From: Cladocopium goreaui
Taxonomy: Eukaryota; Sar; Dinophyceae; Suessiales; Symbiodiniaceae
Direction of reading: 5' to 3'
DNA: 64,000 nucleotides
Assembly (NCBI GenBank): GCA_947184155.2
Contig: CAMXCT020002046.1
Span: forward strand, 62,001-126,000
The first letter of the stretch is position 1. Each line of letters starts with the position of its first letter. Shown one piece after another: positions 9,638 through 18,466 of this stretch. The notes beneath the pieces were generated by a model, which saw nothing but the letters and a program-made list of their open reading frames with translations, had not been told where the DNA came from and did not search any database. Position numbers and translations under genes: made by a program.

Positions 9638-12600
9638 CTAGCTGGCCTGACCAGCAGCCATGGAAAACGGAAATTTGCGGAATGTACAGAAGAAGCAGAA
9701 CAAACTGCTCCAGCTATGCACGTTTTGCAGAGTCCTTCCTCTTCAAAAGACCAGGGACAACCTTTACCAGACGGTGGGGCTAGTCGCCATGAATTTGTTC
9801 ATGATGATTCCAGCTCTCGACCTATTAGTGGTCCACCTGAAACCAAAGATGGCTCACCTGCCAAGCAGCAAAAGCCAATGCCGGAAGACCCCTTCTTCCT
9901 TGAAATTTGTGCTGGTTCGGCCCGTGTTACAACTTGCCTACAAAGCCTTGGTTTGCGCTCCTCCTTTGGCGTTGACCATAAACGCCAAAAGCATGCAGGA
10001 AAAATTTTGGTAGCAGACCTGACTACAAAAACAGGTCAAGACCTTTGTTGGTCTTGGATCAATTCACCAAGCTGCATGGGCGTATTCTGTGCGCCCCCAT
10101 GCGGTACATGTAGCCGCGCACGAGGTATACCAATTCAGCTGCACAATGGTTTGAAGATTGCTGGACCGCAACCCTTGCGCACTGATCAGCATCCGGATGG
10201 TGTCAGGCACATGAGCTATGTCAATAAACTAAGAGTGTCACAAGCAAACTTGTTGTACAAGTTTGTCACTGCCGTGGCGCTCTTTTGCATCCAGATGGGT
10301 ATGATTGTTGTCATTGAAAACCCTAGGTCCTCACTCTACTGGAAAACTTCCTTTTTCAGACCGTTGAAGAGACTGCTTAAGTTTACGGCCCACCAAGCAT
10401 GCGCTTACGGGTCGGAGAAACCAAAATGGACAGCCTTGGCTCATAACACCAAAGCCCTGCTCCACCTGAGTAAGTGCTGTCCAGGAGTTTCCAAAACTCA
10501 CAAGCACAAACCTTGGGGCATGGTTTACGGCGCCGATTCTAAGAGGAAATTTTCGACAGCAGAAGAGACGGCCTACCCAATGCCGTTGGCGTACACCATC
10601 GCATTTTTCATTGCACAAGAACTTATTTCTATGGGCTGGCAGTCCCCTGCTCTTGAGTTTGCTACGCCGGAAACCATGACATACCAATATCTCCGTTCCA
10701 TTGTGGGACAGCAGCCCAAAGCTAGCAAAATTCCTCCTTTGCTTTCCGAATTTGCATATGTTCTCCCCGTGTGTTCGAGCCAATGCCCGCCTGTATTGCC
10801 AGGCCAGCAGTTGCAATCTGCCTGGAATGGAGCACCTGTTGGCTCCCGCTTGCTGGCCAGACCTCCTTTACGGTTAAAGAGGGGTGATAACTGGGGTGAT
10901 AACTGGGGTAATAGCTCTGGGGATAATAATGATTCAGATAAGCTGCCTGTCCTTAATAGTCCTGGTGATAATAGTCCTGGTGACAATAATGCCGATCAAA
11001 GTAAACCCACTACCTTCTACTTTGGCGTATACCGCTCTTGTGATGAGTTTGTGAAAGATGCGGTAAGAGCTGGACACCCCATTGGAAAACAAAACCGACT
11101 GCCTTCCGCCTTGCAAGAAGCCCTTGACTTTGTAACTTCAAAGTCAATCTATGAGGTTGCAAAACATAGGCATGACACCCTTGCTTTCTGGCTTGAAAGG
11201 GCGAAGTCGTTGGCAGCACAAGAAACCGAGCTGCATGCGAACCTTCATGAATCACTCAAGGATATCCTAAAACCGAAGCGCTTGTTGCTGTGGAAAGAGA
11301 TGCTCCAGTTTTATGGTTACCCAGACCTGGAGGTTTTTGAAGAAGTTTGCCATGGCACTCGATTAGCTGTTGCAGCCCCAATTGTCCCATCGTTTGACCC
11401 CTGCTTCAAGCCTGCAAAGCTTACCCTTAAGGAACTCGGAGCTTCAGCTGAGACTTCCCGTGCTGCGCTCCTTGCAACAGTTCGTTCCTCTGGCGATGTT
11501 GAAATTGATGAAACTGTTTTTCAGAAGACCCTAGAGGAACTTGATTGTGGGTGGCTGGAAGGACCAATCCCTGTTGAAGACCTTCCTGGTGATGCCATAG
11601 TCAGCCGACGCTTCGGGATACGCCAGACTTCAGGGGACACCATCAAAGTTAGGCTTATTGATGATTTCTCAGCATCTGGGGTGAATGATACAGTTCAAGT
11701 TGAAAGTGCGGCAAAATTACACACCCTTGACATTGCGGCGGCACTTTGCATGGAGCTGCTAAAGACCTCTGCAGACCAGCAGTGGTTGGGAAAGACCATC
11801 GACCTATCAGCCGCCTATAGGCAACTCGGTATCTCTCCAGACTCCAAGTGGGTGTCATATGTTGCAGTATTTGATCCAAAGGCCCGGAGACCCGCTGTGT
11901 TTGCCATGAAGGCGCTGCCATTTGGAGCTAGCAACTCAGTTTACAGCTTTTTAAGGGTGGCACACTCCCTGTGGTGGCTAGGTTGCAAAGCCCTGCGTTT
12001 AATTTGGAGCAATTTCTTTGATGACTTTATCACGCTCGCCAGGTTGCAAGAGACAGAGCTCGTGTCCATAGCAGCCCAGCAGTTTTTCAAACTTCTGGGG
12101 TGGGCGGTGTCCTTGGGAGATAAGGATCAGCCCTTTGCTCAGACTTTCAAGGCACTTGGGGTTGAGATTGATTGCACCAAATGGGCAAGTGGAATTGTCT
12201 CCTTTGCAAACACCAGCAAACGAGTTGCTGAACTGGTGGCTGCGATTGAAGAAATATTGAGTGCTGGGTCTATGAGTACCCAGGAAGCGCTGGTTCTACG
12301 TGGCAGGATGCAATTTGCGAAAGCACAGATTTGGGGAAGAGCCTCCAAATTGTGTCTCAACGCTGTTACCTCGCATGCTTACCATGGGTCAGGCATTGCA
12401 TTGAGTGAGCACACAGTTGATTGCCTGGTGGCCTTCCGCGATTGCCTGAAGAGCGCAAGGCCCAGAGAAATCACCCCCCTGTGGGATGTTCCTTTCTATG
12501 TATTCACAGATGCTTCCTTCAACCCGGAGGATAAAGAATGGCCATGTGGCCTTGGTGGTGTTTTGGTTGACAGTTGTGGCCGGCAGCTTTCTGCATTTTC

Positions 12601-13003
12601 CTTGACGCTCCTGCACTCTGACCTCTTGTTACTGGGATTTCCTGAAAAAAGCACCGTTATCTTTGAAGCCGAACTGCTGGCGCTGATTGTAGCGCTCATT
12701 GTCTGGCGGAAGTTCCTGCGCCACCGTCCTTGTGTTGCCTACATAGATAACAACTCCACCCGTGATGTTAGCATCAGTGGCACTGCGAGAACCCAACCCG
12801 GTAAATCCTTAGTTGCACAATTGCTTGAAGCTGAGGACGTGGGTAGTATACTTGCGTGGTACACCAGGGTCCCCTCCAGCAATAACATCGCCGATGCTCC
12901 ATCGCGGGGCAAGGAAGATGGAATCACCACCAAATTCTTGCCTGCAGAATTTGTGCGTTTAATTGTTAACAAATGTCTTTCAAAAGCAAACCAAACCGGT
13001 TAA
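9638..13003 (+). CDS. Methyltransferase-like, reverse transcriptase and RNase H polyprotein of element A
   Basis: Same frame as the gag-like gene, directly after its TGA; the first in-frame ATG is 9716 (numbering below from there). Residues about 59-300 form a C5-methyltransferase-like domain: FLEICAGSAR (motif I), GVDHKR (motif II), CAPPCGTCSRAR (motif IV, 10091-10126) and VIENPRSSLYW (motif VI). A Gly/Asp/Asn-rich linker with short tandem repeats follows (10880-11000). The RT has GKTIDLSAAYRQL (motif A, about residue 695), LPFGASNSVYSF (motif B) and NFFDDF (catalytic FDD, about residue 766). The RNase H has FTDASF, FEAELLAL, AYIDNNS and NIADAPSRG. Domain content is DIRS-like in RT and RNase H, but the methyltransferase is N-terminal and C5-like, whereas the one described in DIRS elements is DAM-like and C-terminal. 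The stop TAA 13001-13003 abuts repeat B1. Confidence 0.85.
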   Translation, partial: LAGLTSSHGKRKFAECTEEAEQTAPAMHVLQSPSSSKDQGQPLPDGGASRHEFVHDDSSSRPISGPPETKDGSPAKQQKPMPEDPFFLEICAGSARVTTCLQSLGLRSSFGVDHKRQKHAGKILVADLTTKTGQDLCWSWINSPSCMGVFCAPPCGTCSRARGIPIQLHNGLKIAGPQPLRTDQHPDGVRHMSYVNKLRVSQANLLYKFVTAVALFCIQMGMIVVIENPRSSLYWKTSFFRPLKRLLKFTAHQACAYGSEKPKWTALAHNTKALLHLSKCCPGVSKTHKHKPWGMVYGADSKRKFSTAEETAYPMPLAYTIAFFIAQELISMGWQSPALEFATPETMTYQYLRSIVGQQPKASKIPPLLSEFAYVLPVCSSQCPPVLPGQQLQSAWNGAPVGSRLLARPPLRLKRGDNWGDNWGNSSGDNNDSDKLPVLNSPGDNSPGDNNADQSKPTTFYFGVYRSCDEFVKDAVRAGHPIGKQNRLPSALQEALDFVTSKSIYEVAKHRHDTLAFWLERAKSLAAQETELHANLHESLKDILKPKRLLLWKEMLQFYGYPDLEVFEEVCHGTRLAVAAPIVPSFDPCFKPAKLTLKELGASAETSRAALLATVRSSGDVEIDETVFQKTLEELDCGWLEGPIPVEDLPGDAIVSRRFGIRQTSGDTIKVRLIDDFSASGVNDTVQVESAAKLHTLDIAAALCMELLKTSADQQWLGKTIDLSAAYRQLGISPDSKWVSYVAVFDPKARRPAVFAMKALPFGASNSVYSFLRVAHSLWWLGCKALRLIWSNFFDDFITLARLQETELVSIAAQQFFKLLGWAVSLGDKDQPFAQTFKALGVEIDCTKWASGIVSFANTSKRVAELVAAIEEILSAGSMSTQEALVLRGRMQFAKAQIWGRASKLCLNAVTSHAYHGSGIALSEHTVDCLVAFRDCLKSARPREITPLWDVPFYVFTDASFNPEDKEWPCGLGGVLVDSCGRQLSAFSLTLLHSDLLLLGFPEKSTVIFEAELLALIVALIVWRKFLRHRPCVAYIDNNSTRDVSISGTARTQPGKSLVAQLLEAEDVGSILAWYTRVPSSNNIADAPSRGKEDGITTKFLPAEFVRLIVNKCLSKANQTG

Positions 13004-13372
13004 AATGGGGAATCACGTGGCTGACCTGGCACAGTTTCGATGTGAAGCTTTTTGGTTTTTCAGCAGATACAGTTGGATGGCAGTTGCAAAGAGTTGTATG
13101 GGATGGTCCTCAAACCGAGGAGCCTTGTGACTATGTGATTCAGCTCTTGGCAACATGTGCCACTCATGGAGCGACCTGACATCGCCCATTGTTGTCCCGC
13201 TGGAAAAAAGTGTGTGACCGCGAAGCCAGTGTCATGTCACTTTCCGCATGTCAGTTTTTGGTGCTTGTTGTTTTTACTTGTTTTTAGTTTGAACGCGTGT
13301 TTTTGCGTTCTCCGTTTCTTGGAAGTATTGAACACACTCCCGTTCGCGAGGCGACTGGAACGTTTGGTTTAA
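13004..13372 (+). repeat. Repeat B1 of element A
   Basis: 369 bp, apparently identical to 14453-14821. It starts at the base after the pol stop codon, so it forms the 3' UTR of pol. It joins A2 directly at TTTGGTTTAA-GCAAACTG, the junction expected of a circular intermediate. Confidence 0.88.
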
Positions 13373-13730
13373 GCAAACTGTCAACGCGTTGATAGTGCTT
13401 TAAACCACAAAGTGAAAGCAGAAAATTGTATGCCCAAAAATTTTCTAAGCCTCGCGAACACCTATCCTGCCAAACCGCGCAGCGATGGAACTCAGGAAAA
13501 TTTATAACCTGCTTGAAACCAAACCTTTCTGGCTTGTTGTTCAAAATAAGTTACAACCTGCCCGGCCTTGAAACTAACCAGTTTCAAACCGTGTAAACAT
13601 TGCTCTCAAATAAATTCAGAAATGAAATCTGCACAATGCTGCGCTTGTCGATGTTTTGAATGTTCTGTCATGTTGGATCGGTGTGGACTTTTTGGTTTCA
13701 AGTTGTTTTCCCCTCTCAAGATGGTTTTGT
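13373..13730 (+). repeat. Repeat A2 of element A
   Basis: 358 bp, about 99% identical to A1 (5324-5681), including the 20-nt near-palindrome at 13377-13396. Near-identity of A1 with A2 and of B1 with B2 indicates recent insertion or template-switching repair. Confidence 0.88.
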
Positions 13731-13861
13731 CCCACCCCGTGTTACTCCCACCCTTTTGCCCGGCTCTTGGAAAACATCCGTTTTTCCAATCCGTGTATAC
13801 ATAGTTGCCTTTTACACTTCAAGCAACTTGGAACCTTTCATATTTGCCACCGGGCTTCCGT

Positions 13862-14453
13862 GATGCAAGCCCCAAATATAGTCAACTTCGCCGTTGCCAC
13901 GTCCATCTGCGTGATGTTTTTCCAGGGCACAGAGACCGACATCAGGGTCCGCCATTTCGAGGAAATAGCAGAAGCATGCTTACGCTTACTGGAATTTTTG
14001 GGACGCCCACCATTTTTGAAGAGCATATTCGACCTATGGGTCACTACAACGGCCGCCCTCGCACAATTGGAAAGAATGCTCTTTCCCAACGACCAGGTGC
14101 AGACACCGACACACCTAGCAGCACCACCCGCTTGGAGACCACTCTCAGCGGTTTGTGAGCCCGCCTTTGTTGGCCATCATGCTCTCATCCAACGTGCACT
14201 TCGACACCTGGAACAGTTCCGCGAGTGGTTCAGCACTGCGTACGATATTTATTTACACCATGAAACGCTCCACATGCTGGATGATTCCATTCTCTTGCTT
14301 CAATCAATTGAACATTTCATTCAACTTCAACCAGCTCCCGCCGGACCAGCCCGTGCCGAAGTACCCGATTCCACTGGTGGAGCTGCTGTGTCACCAACAG
14401 CCACTCCTGAACAAGCTCCCGCCGTTTCTGACCCATGGCATGATGACACTTGA
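13862..14453 (+). CDS. Small ORF between repeats A2 and B2
   Basis: 197 codons from ATG 13862 to TGA 14451-14453; the frame is open upstream into repeat A2. The product appears helical with a Pro/Ala-rich tail (APAGPARAEVP, TATPEQAPAV) and no recognised domain. Its stop abuts repeat B2 just as the pol stop abuts B1, so A and B act as leader and trailer for both ORFs. It could be an accessory gene of element A, or the cargo of a small non-autonomous A-ORF-B unit in tandem with the large one. It loosely resembles the short helical ORFs at 2656 and 4631. Confidence 0.4.
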
Positions 14454-14821
14454 ATGGGGAATCACGTGGCTGACCTGGCACAGTTTCGATGTGAAGCTTT
14501 TTGGTTTTTCAGCAGATACAGTTGGATGGCAGTTGCAAAGAGTTGTATGGGATGGTCCTCAAACCGAGGAGCCTTGTGACTATGTGATTCAGCTCTTGGC
14601 AACATGTGCCACTCATGGAGCGACCTGACATCGCCCATTGTTGTCCCGCTGGAAAAAAGTGTGTGACCGCGAAGCCAGTGTCATGTCACTTTCCGCATGT
14701 CAGTTTTTGGTGCTTGTTGTTTTTACTTGTTTTTAGTTTGAACGCGTGTTTTTGCGTTCTCCGTTTCTTGGAAGTATTGAACACACTCCCGTTCGCGAGG
14801 CGACTGGAACGTTTGGTTTAA
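14453..14821 (+). repeat. Repeat B2 of element A (right terminus)
   Basis: 369 bp, matches B1 without visible differences. The right end TTTGGTTTA is followed by ACCCTC, the continuation of the interrupted poly(A) repeat. Confidence 0.88.
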
Positions 14822-15271
14822 ACCCTCCAAGTGGCCCTTGGTGATTTTGTCGGTGGTCTGGTTGTTGTTTATTTTTATGGGCCGGCGAACATGACACATA
14901 AGCTGTCATCTGCATGTGCCGAGACGATACTAAGCTATCACACCTCGCTTCAACAGATCTGTTTCACCCATAAACTGGAACCCGTCACGTCACTGTTTTG
15001 CGGTTGTGTGGTTGTTCGTGTTTTGTGTGGGTTGTTTTTTGTTTGTGTTTGTTTTTGGTGTGGTTTTTGCTTTCTGTTCTTTGTGTTTCGGTTTTTGCTC
15101 TCGGAACGTGACAAGGGATTTGGACTATGTATCGGTCCTCTACCAGTTTACTTTTGCGGCCACTACAGCTTCGGCCCCTGCGTGAATTAATTAATTAATC
15201 TCATTTGCAACATGCTTGGAAACATGTTGAACGACCTGGCGGAAGCCATACGGCGTTGGACGGAAAAAAAA
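14822..15271 (+). repeat. Poly(A)-ended repeat copy C2, right part
   Basis: Matches 3527-3976 of copy C1, including the TG-rich stretch, the ATTAATTAATTA tract, the CAACATG/CATGTTG inverted repeat and the terminal GGACGG plus eight A. Together with 5063-5321 it reconstitutes one copy split by element A. Confidence 0.8.
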
Positions 15272-15347
15272 GCGTAGCAACTGGCCGCACAAATGCAAAA
15301 AATGTGATCTTTTGTTGCCATCCATTCCTTCAACTGCCGTTTGGACA

Positions 15348-17444
15348 TTATAGATACCTAATCCCAGGTGGTATCTGCACGGGGGGGGTTGTGCAACAGC
15401 GGTAACCTCTCTGGTAGGCTTGGTACATCCGAACATCCACATTGTGTGTAGGGAAAGTCCCTGGGACCGGGCCTTTCTGCCCCTGAACGGTCGCATCGAT
15501 GGGATCCAGGCGCTGGCCGGAGGCAGCATACCAGTCTTGAAGGGCTACGAACTGTTCTTGCGCAAAAAATTCAATGGCTGGCCCTGAGAGAAAAGCTACT
15601 TTGATGAATCTGGGGTTGCACTGTCTGTGTATGCGGGAGGCAGGCAGCTCATCCTTGCTTTTGGATGTGCGTGGCGTGATGGCTAGGACCAACCCAAAAA
15701 GGATTCGAAGGTCTCTTCCGTCATCGGCTGGAGCATCTGCGGTGCCTACCATTGCGACAAGCCTTCCCGTGCCGATAGGGCTAACTTTGTGATGGTGTGC
15801 ATCACTTGCTAGGAGGCTGAAGACTTCAGTTTTGCCAAGGCTCGGATGTCGGAACGCAAATGCATCTTGCCCGCCTTTGACTTTCCAGTGACCAAATTCG
15901 CTGCCCTTGAAGAGGAATTCGAATGCAATTGGTTGCCATGGTTGACGGATAGGTCCTGCACTTTGCATTGTTAGCCCTGTTTCATTATAGCCTTCGTTGG
16001 GGCTGAGCATGGGCAAATAGTAGTCTAACATGTAGACAGCCATGGGCAGTTGCAGGGTGCCAAGGAAATGTTGAACCATGGTGGTATAGTTGAGCAATTT
16101 GGTCCTTGACGCGATGGTAACAGTTGCTAACGAGGCTAAATATTGGGTTGCCTCTTGCTCCGTTTGTACCGCTGAGTTGTGAACAGCAATGTGGGTGACG
16201 AGTGCCTGTGTCGTGGTCTCAGGTAGCTCGCACATAATGGCTAGTTCGCGCAGGAGTCTTTTGGCTGTTTTTGGGAGCTCGAAGCTACACCATGAGATCA
16301 GGCGGAGGGGAGCCTGTGAGTAGACCTCAAAGGGAAGCACTCCTGGGGTACCCTCTAACTGAGCCATGTCTGGTCGTCCCTCTGGGAGGGCAACTCGTGT
16401 CCAGTGCGAGTAGCTGTGTTGTGCAGTGCCTAGGTATGCTCTCCATCCTGTGATGTGCGTGATTGCAAAGCCCCGTTGCTTGAGCAGTTTAATGTCTTGG
16501 TTAGACGGGTTCCATACGCAAAGCCGGTCATCTGCATGGTGAATGAGGTGTACCTGTCGAAGCTGAGACAGGCTATGTGCCGTCAGTAGCGATGGTGGCA
16601 GGGCAATGGCTGCTAGCACGGTTTTGCCTTCAACGTCTGGGAATTCCGAGAGGATGGTCTCCCATACCATTCCTGCATACGAGCCAGCGCTGTGTCCTCG
16701 AATGAAAAGAGAACCTACCATGTATCCTGTTAATCTGAGATAGTCTACTGGACGGATTTCAGGAGGCAGGCATACTCCGACCAACGGATGTGCAACTAAT
16801 AACTTAGTAAAGAGTCGCAGGCCATGCGTGTACCCTGGCCATGGTGGTTTCCTATGCGCTGGGGTAATGGGACAGAAGCGCAGCAGTTTCATGGCTCGAC
16901 TGATGATCTGTGCTTGCAATTGGTCAGCACTGGGCACTCCTAAGACACGGCACCAGGTGTGCGCACCAATGGGAAACATGGCTATGTGCAGCAGCAAGTA
17001 TTCTTGTGTGTGGGCAGTTCCTGCAATTGTGCCAGCCCTTGCATTCCAATCGTCCTGTTTGCTGAGGGATGGCCCATACACATGCGCTTCTTTTTTGCAA
17101 GCTAGCAGTACATCCCATTCTTCATCGAGTTCTCCTCCACCCAACCCAGTGCACTGAACGTCCAGGGACCCTGGGTCAGCGTCATTGAGTTGCCAGGTGG
17201 TGTTATCCATGACAATGATTTTCCAGTCAGTATATTTAGGGTCTGCATGGCTAGCGAGAACTTCGTTGATAGCTAATTCTGCGTTGCTAGGGTCAATTCC
17301 CAGTCGTCGTTGCAGTGCTTCTAGGAGAGGGAGGATTTGGGCAGTAGGGAGCTGGAGTCCGTAGCCATTTGGCTCAAGTTTTCGGTTCAAGTTACCAGTA
17401 GCCGAGCACACCTGTTGCAGAGGAGAGTACTGGTAACTGCGTAG
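15348..17444 (-). CDS. Alpha/beta-hydrolase-like protein, large ORF
   Basis: At least 687 codons on the minus strand, stop at 15348-15350. No ATG lies in the first 60 codons; the frame opens after a stop at 17445-17447, and CAACAG precedes a G there, so the 5' end may follow a splice acceptor. RGHSAGSYAGMVWE is a clear nucleophile elbow (GxSxG). VHLIHHADDRLC could supply the catalytic Asp, and QHSYSH downstream could supply the His. Other parts are unassigned. An alpha/beta hydrolase suggests an esterase or lipase, but the substrate cannot be read from sequence. The gene points away from the retroelement starting near 17.7 kb. It may belong to another element or to the host. Its 3' end begins 76 bp beyond the A-run of the poly(A) repeat. 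Confidence 0.55.
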   Translation of the reverse strand, partial: LRSYQYSPLQQVCSATGNLNRKLEPNGYGLQLPTAQILPLLEALQRRLGIDPSNAELAINEVLASHADPKYTDWKIIVMDNTTWQLNDADPGSLDVQCTGLGGGELDEEWDVLLACKKEAHVYGPSLSKQDDWNARAGTIAGTAHTQEYLLLHIAMFPIGAHTWCRVLGVPSADQLQAQIISRAMKLLRFCPITPAHRKPPWPGYTHGLRLFTKLLVAHPLVGVCLPPEIRPVDYLRLTGYMVGSLFIRGHSAGSYAGMVWETILSEFPDVEGKTVLAAIALPPSLLTAHSLSQLRQVHLIHHADDRLCVWNPSNQDIKLLKQRGFAITHITGWRAYLGTAQHSYSHWTRVALPEGRPDMAQLEGTPGVLPFEVYSQAPLRLISWCSFELPKTAKRLLRELAIMCELPETTTQALVTHIAVHNSAVQTEQEATQYLASLATVTIASRTKLLNYTTMVQHFLGTLQLPMAVYMLDYYLPMLSPNEGYNETGLTMQSAGPIRQPWQPIAFEFLFKGSEFGHWKVKGGQDAFAFRHPSLGKTEVFSLLASDAHHHKVSPIGTGRLVAMVGTADAPADDGRDLRILFGLVLAITPRTSKSKDELPASRIHRQCNPRFIKVAFLSGPAIEFFAQEQFVALQDWYAASGQRLDPIDATVQGQKGPVPGTFPTHNVDVRMYQAYQRGYRCCTTPPVQIPPGIRYL

Positions 17445-17706
17445 TTAGCCCAGGGGTAAGGGACTTGTTGTGTAGTTTGTTTCTGGGGCGACTTACTGTG
17501 CTCGATTCCTCCTGTGCTGCCGGAACCCCCCCTTTTTTGAGATTGTGTTTAAGTCTTGTTGCTCTCTTTTGGTTTTCGTCTGGCCCTTAGATAGAACACC
17601 TGGTTGAGAGATTGCGCAAACCTTAGTCTCAGTTTTTTGCTTGCTTAATTGTCTGTGATTGGCATCGAGCTTCAGATCTTAAGGTTTGGTTTTCTTTGTT
17701 GCCTGG

Positions 17707-18379
17707 GTGTCTGTCCAAAGACGTGACAGGCACCTTGCGCAACCTTCACTCACCCCTTTTTGGTTGTTTGCTTCTACACAGGGTGTCTGTCCAAAGACGT
17801 GACAGGCGCACTGTTATCATTTTTCCTTGTGAATTTTTGCGCTCACACAGTGTGTCTGTCCAAAGACGTGACAGGTCACTGTTCTTTTTACTGCATTGCT
17901 CTACCAAGGTCCCTTTTTACCTGATTACTTTGATATTTCTTGTCATTTTTGCCTCCTTTCAGGACTTCTTCTCACAACCTTTTCACAGTGTGTCTGTCCA
18001 AAGACGTGGCAGGTACTCTGTTATTTATTCTGATCTTGCAAGACCCCTCTGACTACCGCTGCTTTCTTCTGTTTGCACAGTGTGTCTGTCCAAAGACGTG
18101 ACAGGTGCTCTGTTTCTTATTTTGATCTTTCGCAAGACCCCTTCTGTTCTCCGCTGCTCTCTTCTGGTTACACAGTGTATCTGTCCAAAGACGTGACAGG
18201 TGCTCTGTTACCTACCCCACTCACCCCTTTTCTTGGACACCTTTTCCTCCCCCCCCTATTTTATTTAGTTACTTCTTTTGCGAACCGATTGGAGAGACTG
18301 CTTTCTCTTTTCTCCCCCTTTTCTTTGTTGGGTTCTCTCTCCCAGCGTTACGGGTTTATCTGTCCAAAGACGTGGCAGG
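17707..18379 (+). repeat. Seven-copy 24-nt motif upstream of non-LTR ORF1
   Basis: Seven copies contain the core CTGTCCAAAGACGTG followed by ACAGG or GCAGG. They lie at about 17707, 17783, 17852, 17990, 18082, 18177 and 18356, with unrelated T/C-rich spacers of about 45-155 nt. Five are preceded by CACAG after a pyrimidine-rich stretch and most end in CAGG(T), so each looks like a 24-nt exon between splice signals. Each can also fold: TGTC/GACA outside GTC/GAC with a CAAA loop, and the A-to-G change in copies 4 and 7 keeps pairing as a U-G wobble. Possible roles are reiterated leader micro-exons, 5' UTR promoter monomers, or protein-binding hairpins. Between 17445 and 17706 and from 18380 to 18466 I see nothing else. 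Confidence 0.7.
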
Positions 18380-18466
18380 TACTCCCCCCCTTCCCAATCT
18401 TATCTCGAGTAACCTGTCATACCTCTCACACACCAACCTTTCTCCTTGTGAGAAGACAAAGCCAGA

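Larger units (their letters stand above)
5322..14821 (+). mobile_element. Element A: tyrosine-recombinase retroelement (DIRS/Ngaro-like) with split direct repeats
   Basis: About 9.5 kb with both boundaries fixed by comparison with the uninterrupted repeat at 3261-3976. Order: A1 (5324-5681), YR gene, gag-like gene, methyltransferase-RT-RNase H gene, B1 (13004-13372), A2 (13373-13730), small ORF, B2 (14453-14821). A1...B1-A2...B2 is the split-direct-repeat layout known from PAT and Ngaro elements. No target-site duplication is present, as expected for YR-mediated insertion; only a 4-nt CTGC of the empty site is unaccounted for. Known DIRS and Ngaro elements have the YR gene at the 3' end; here it is first. 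The coding region carries two apparent frameshifts and one extra TAA, so this copy is probably defective unless these are assembly errors. It could instead be read as two tandem A-ORF-B units, one large and one small. Confidence 0.8.

Noticed and set aside
17707..18379. CRISPR-like array
   Set aside because: Spacers vary widely in length, there are no cas genes and the context is eukaryotic; the units are better read as reiterated leader motifs.
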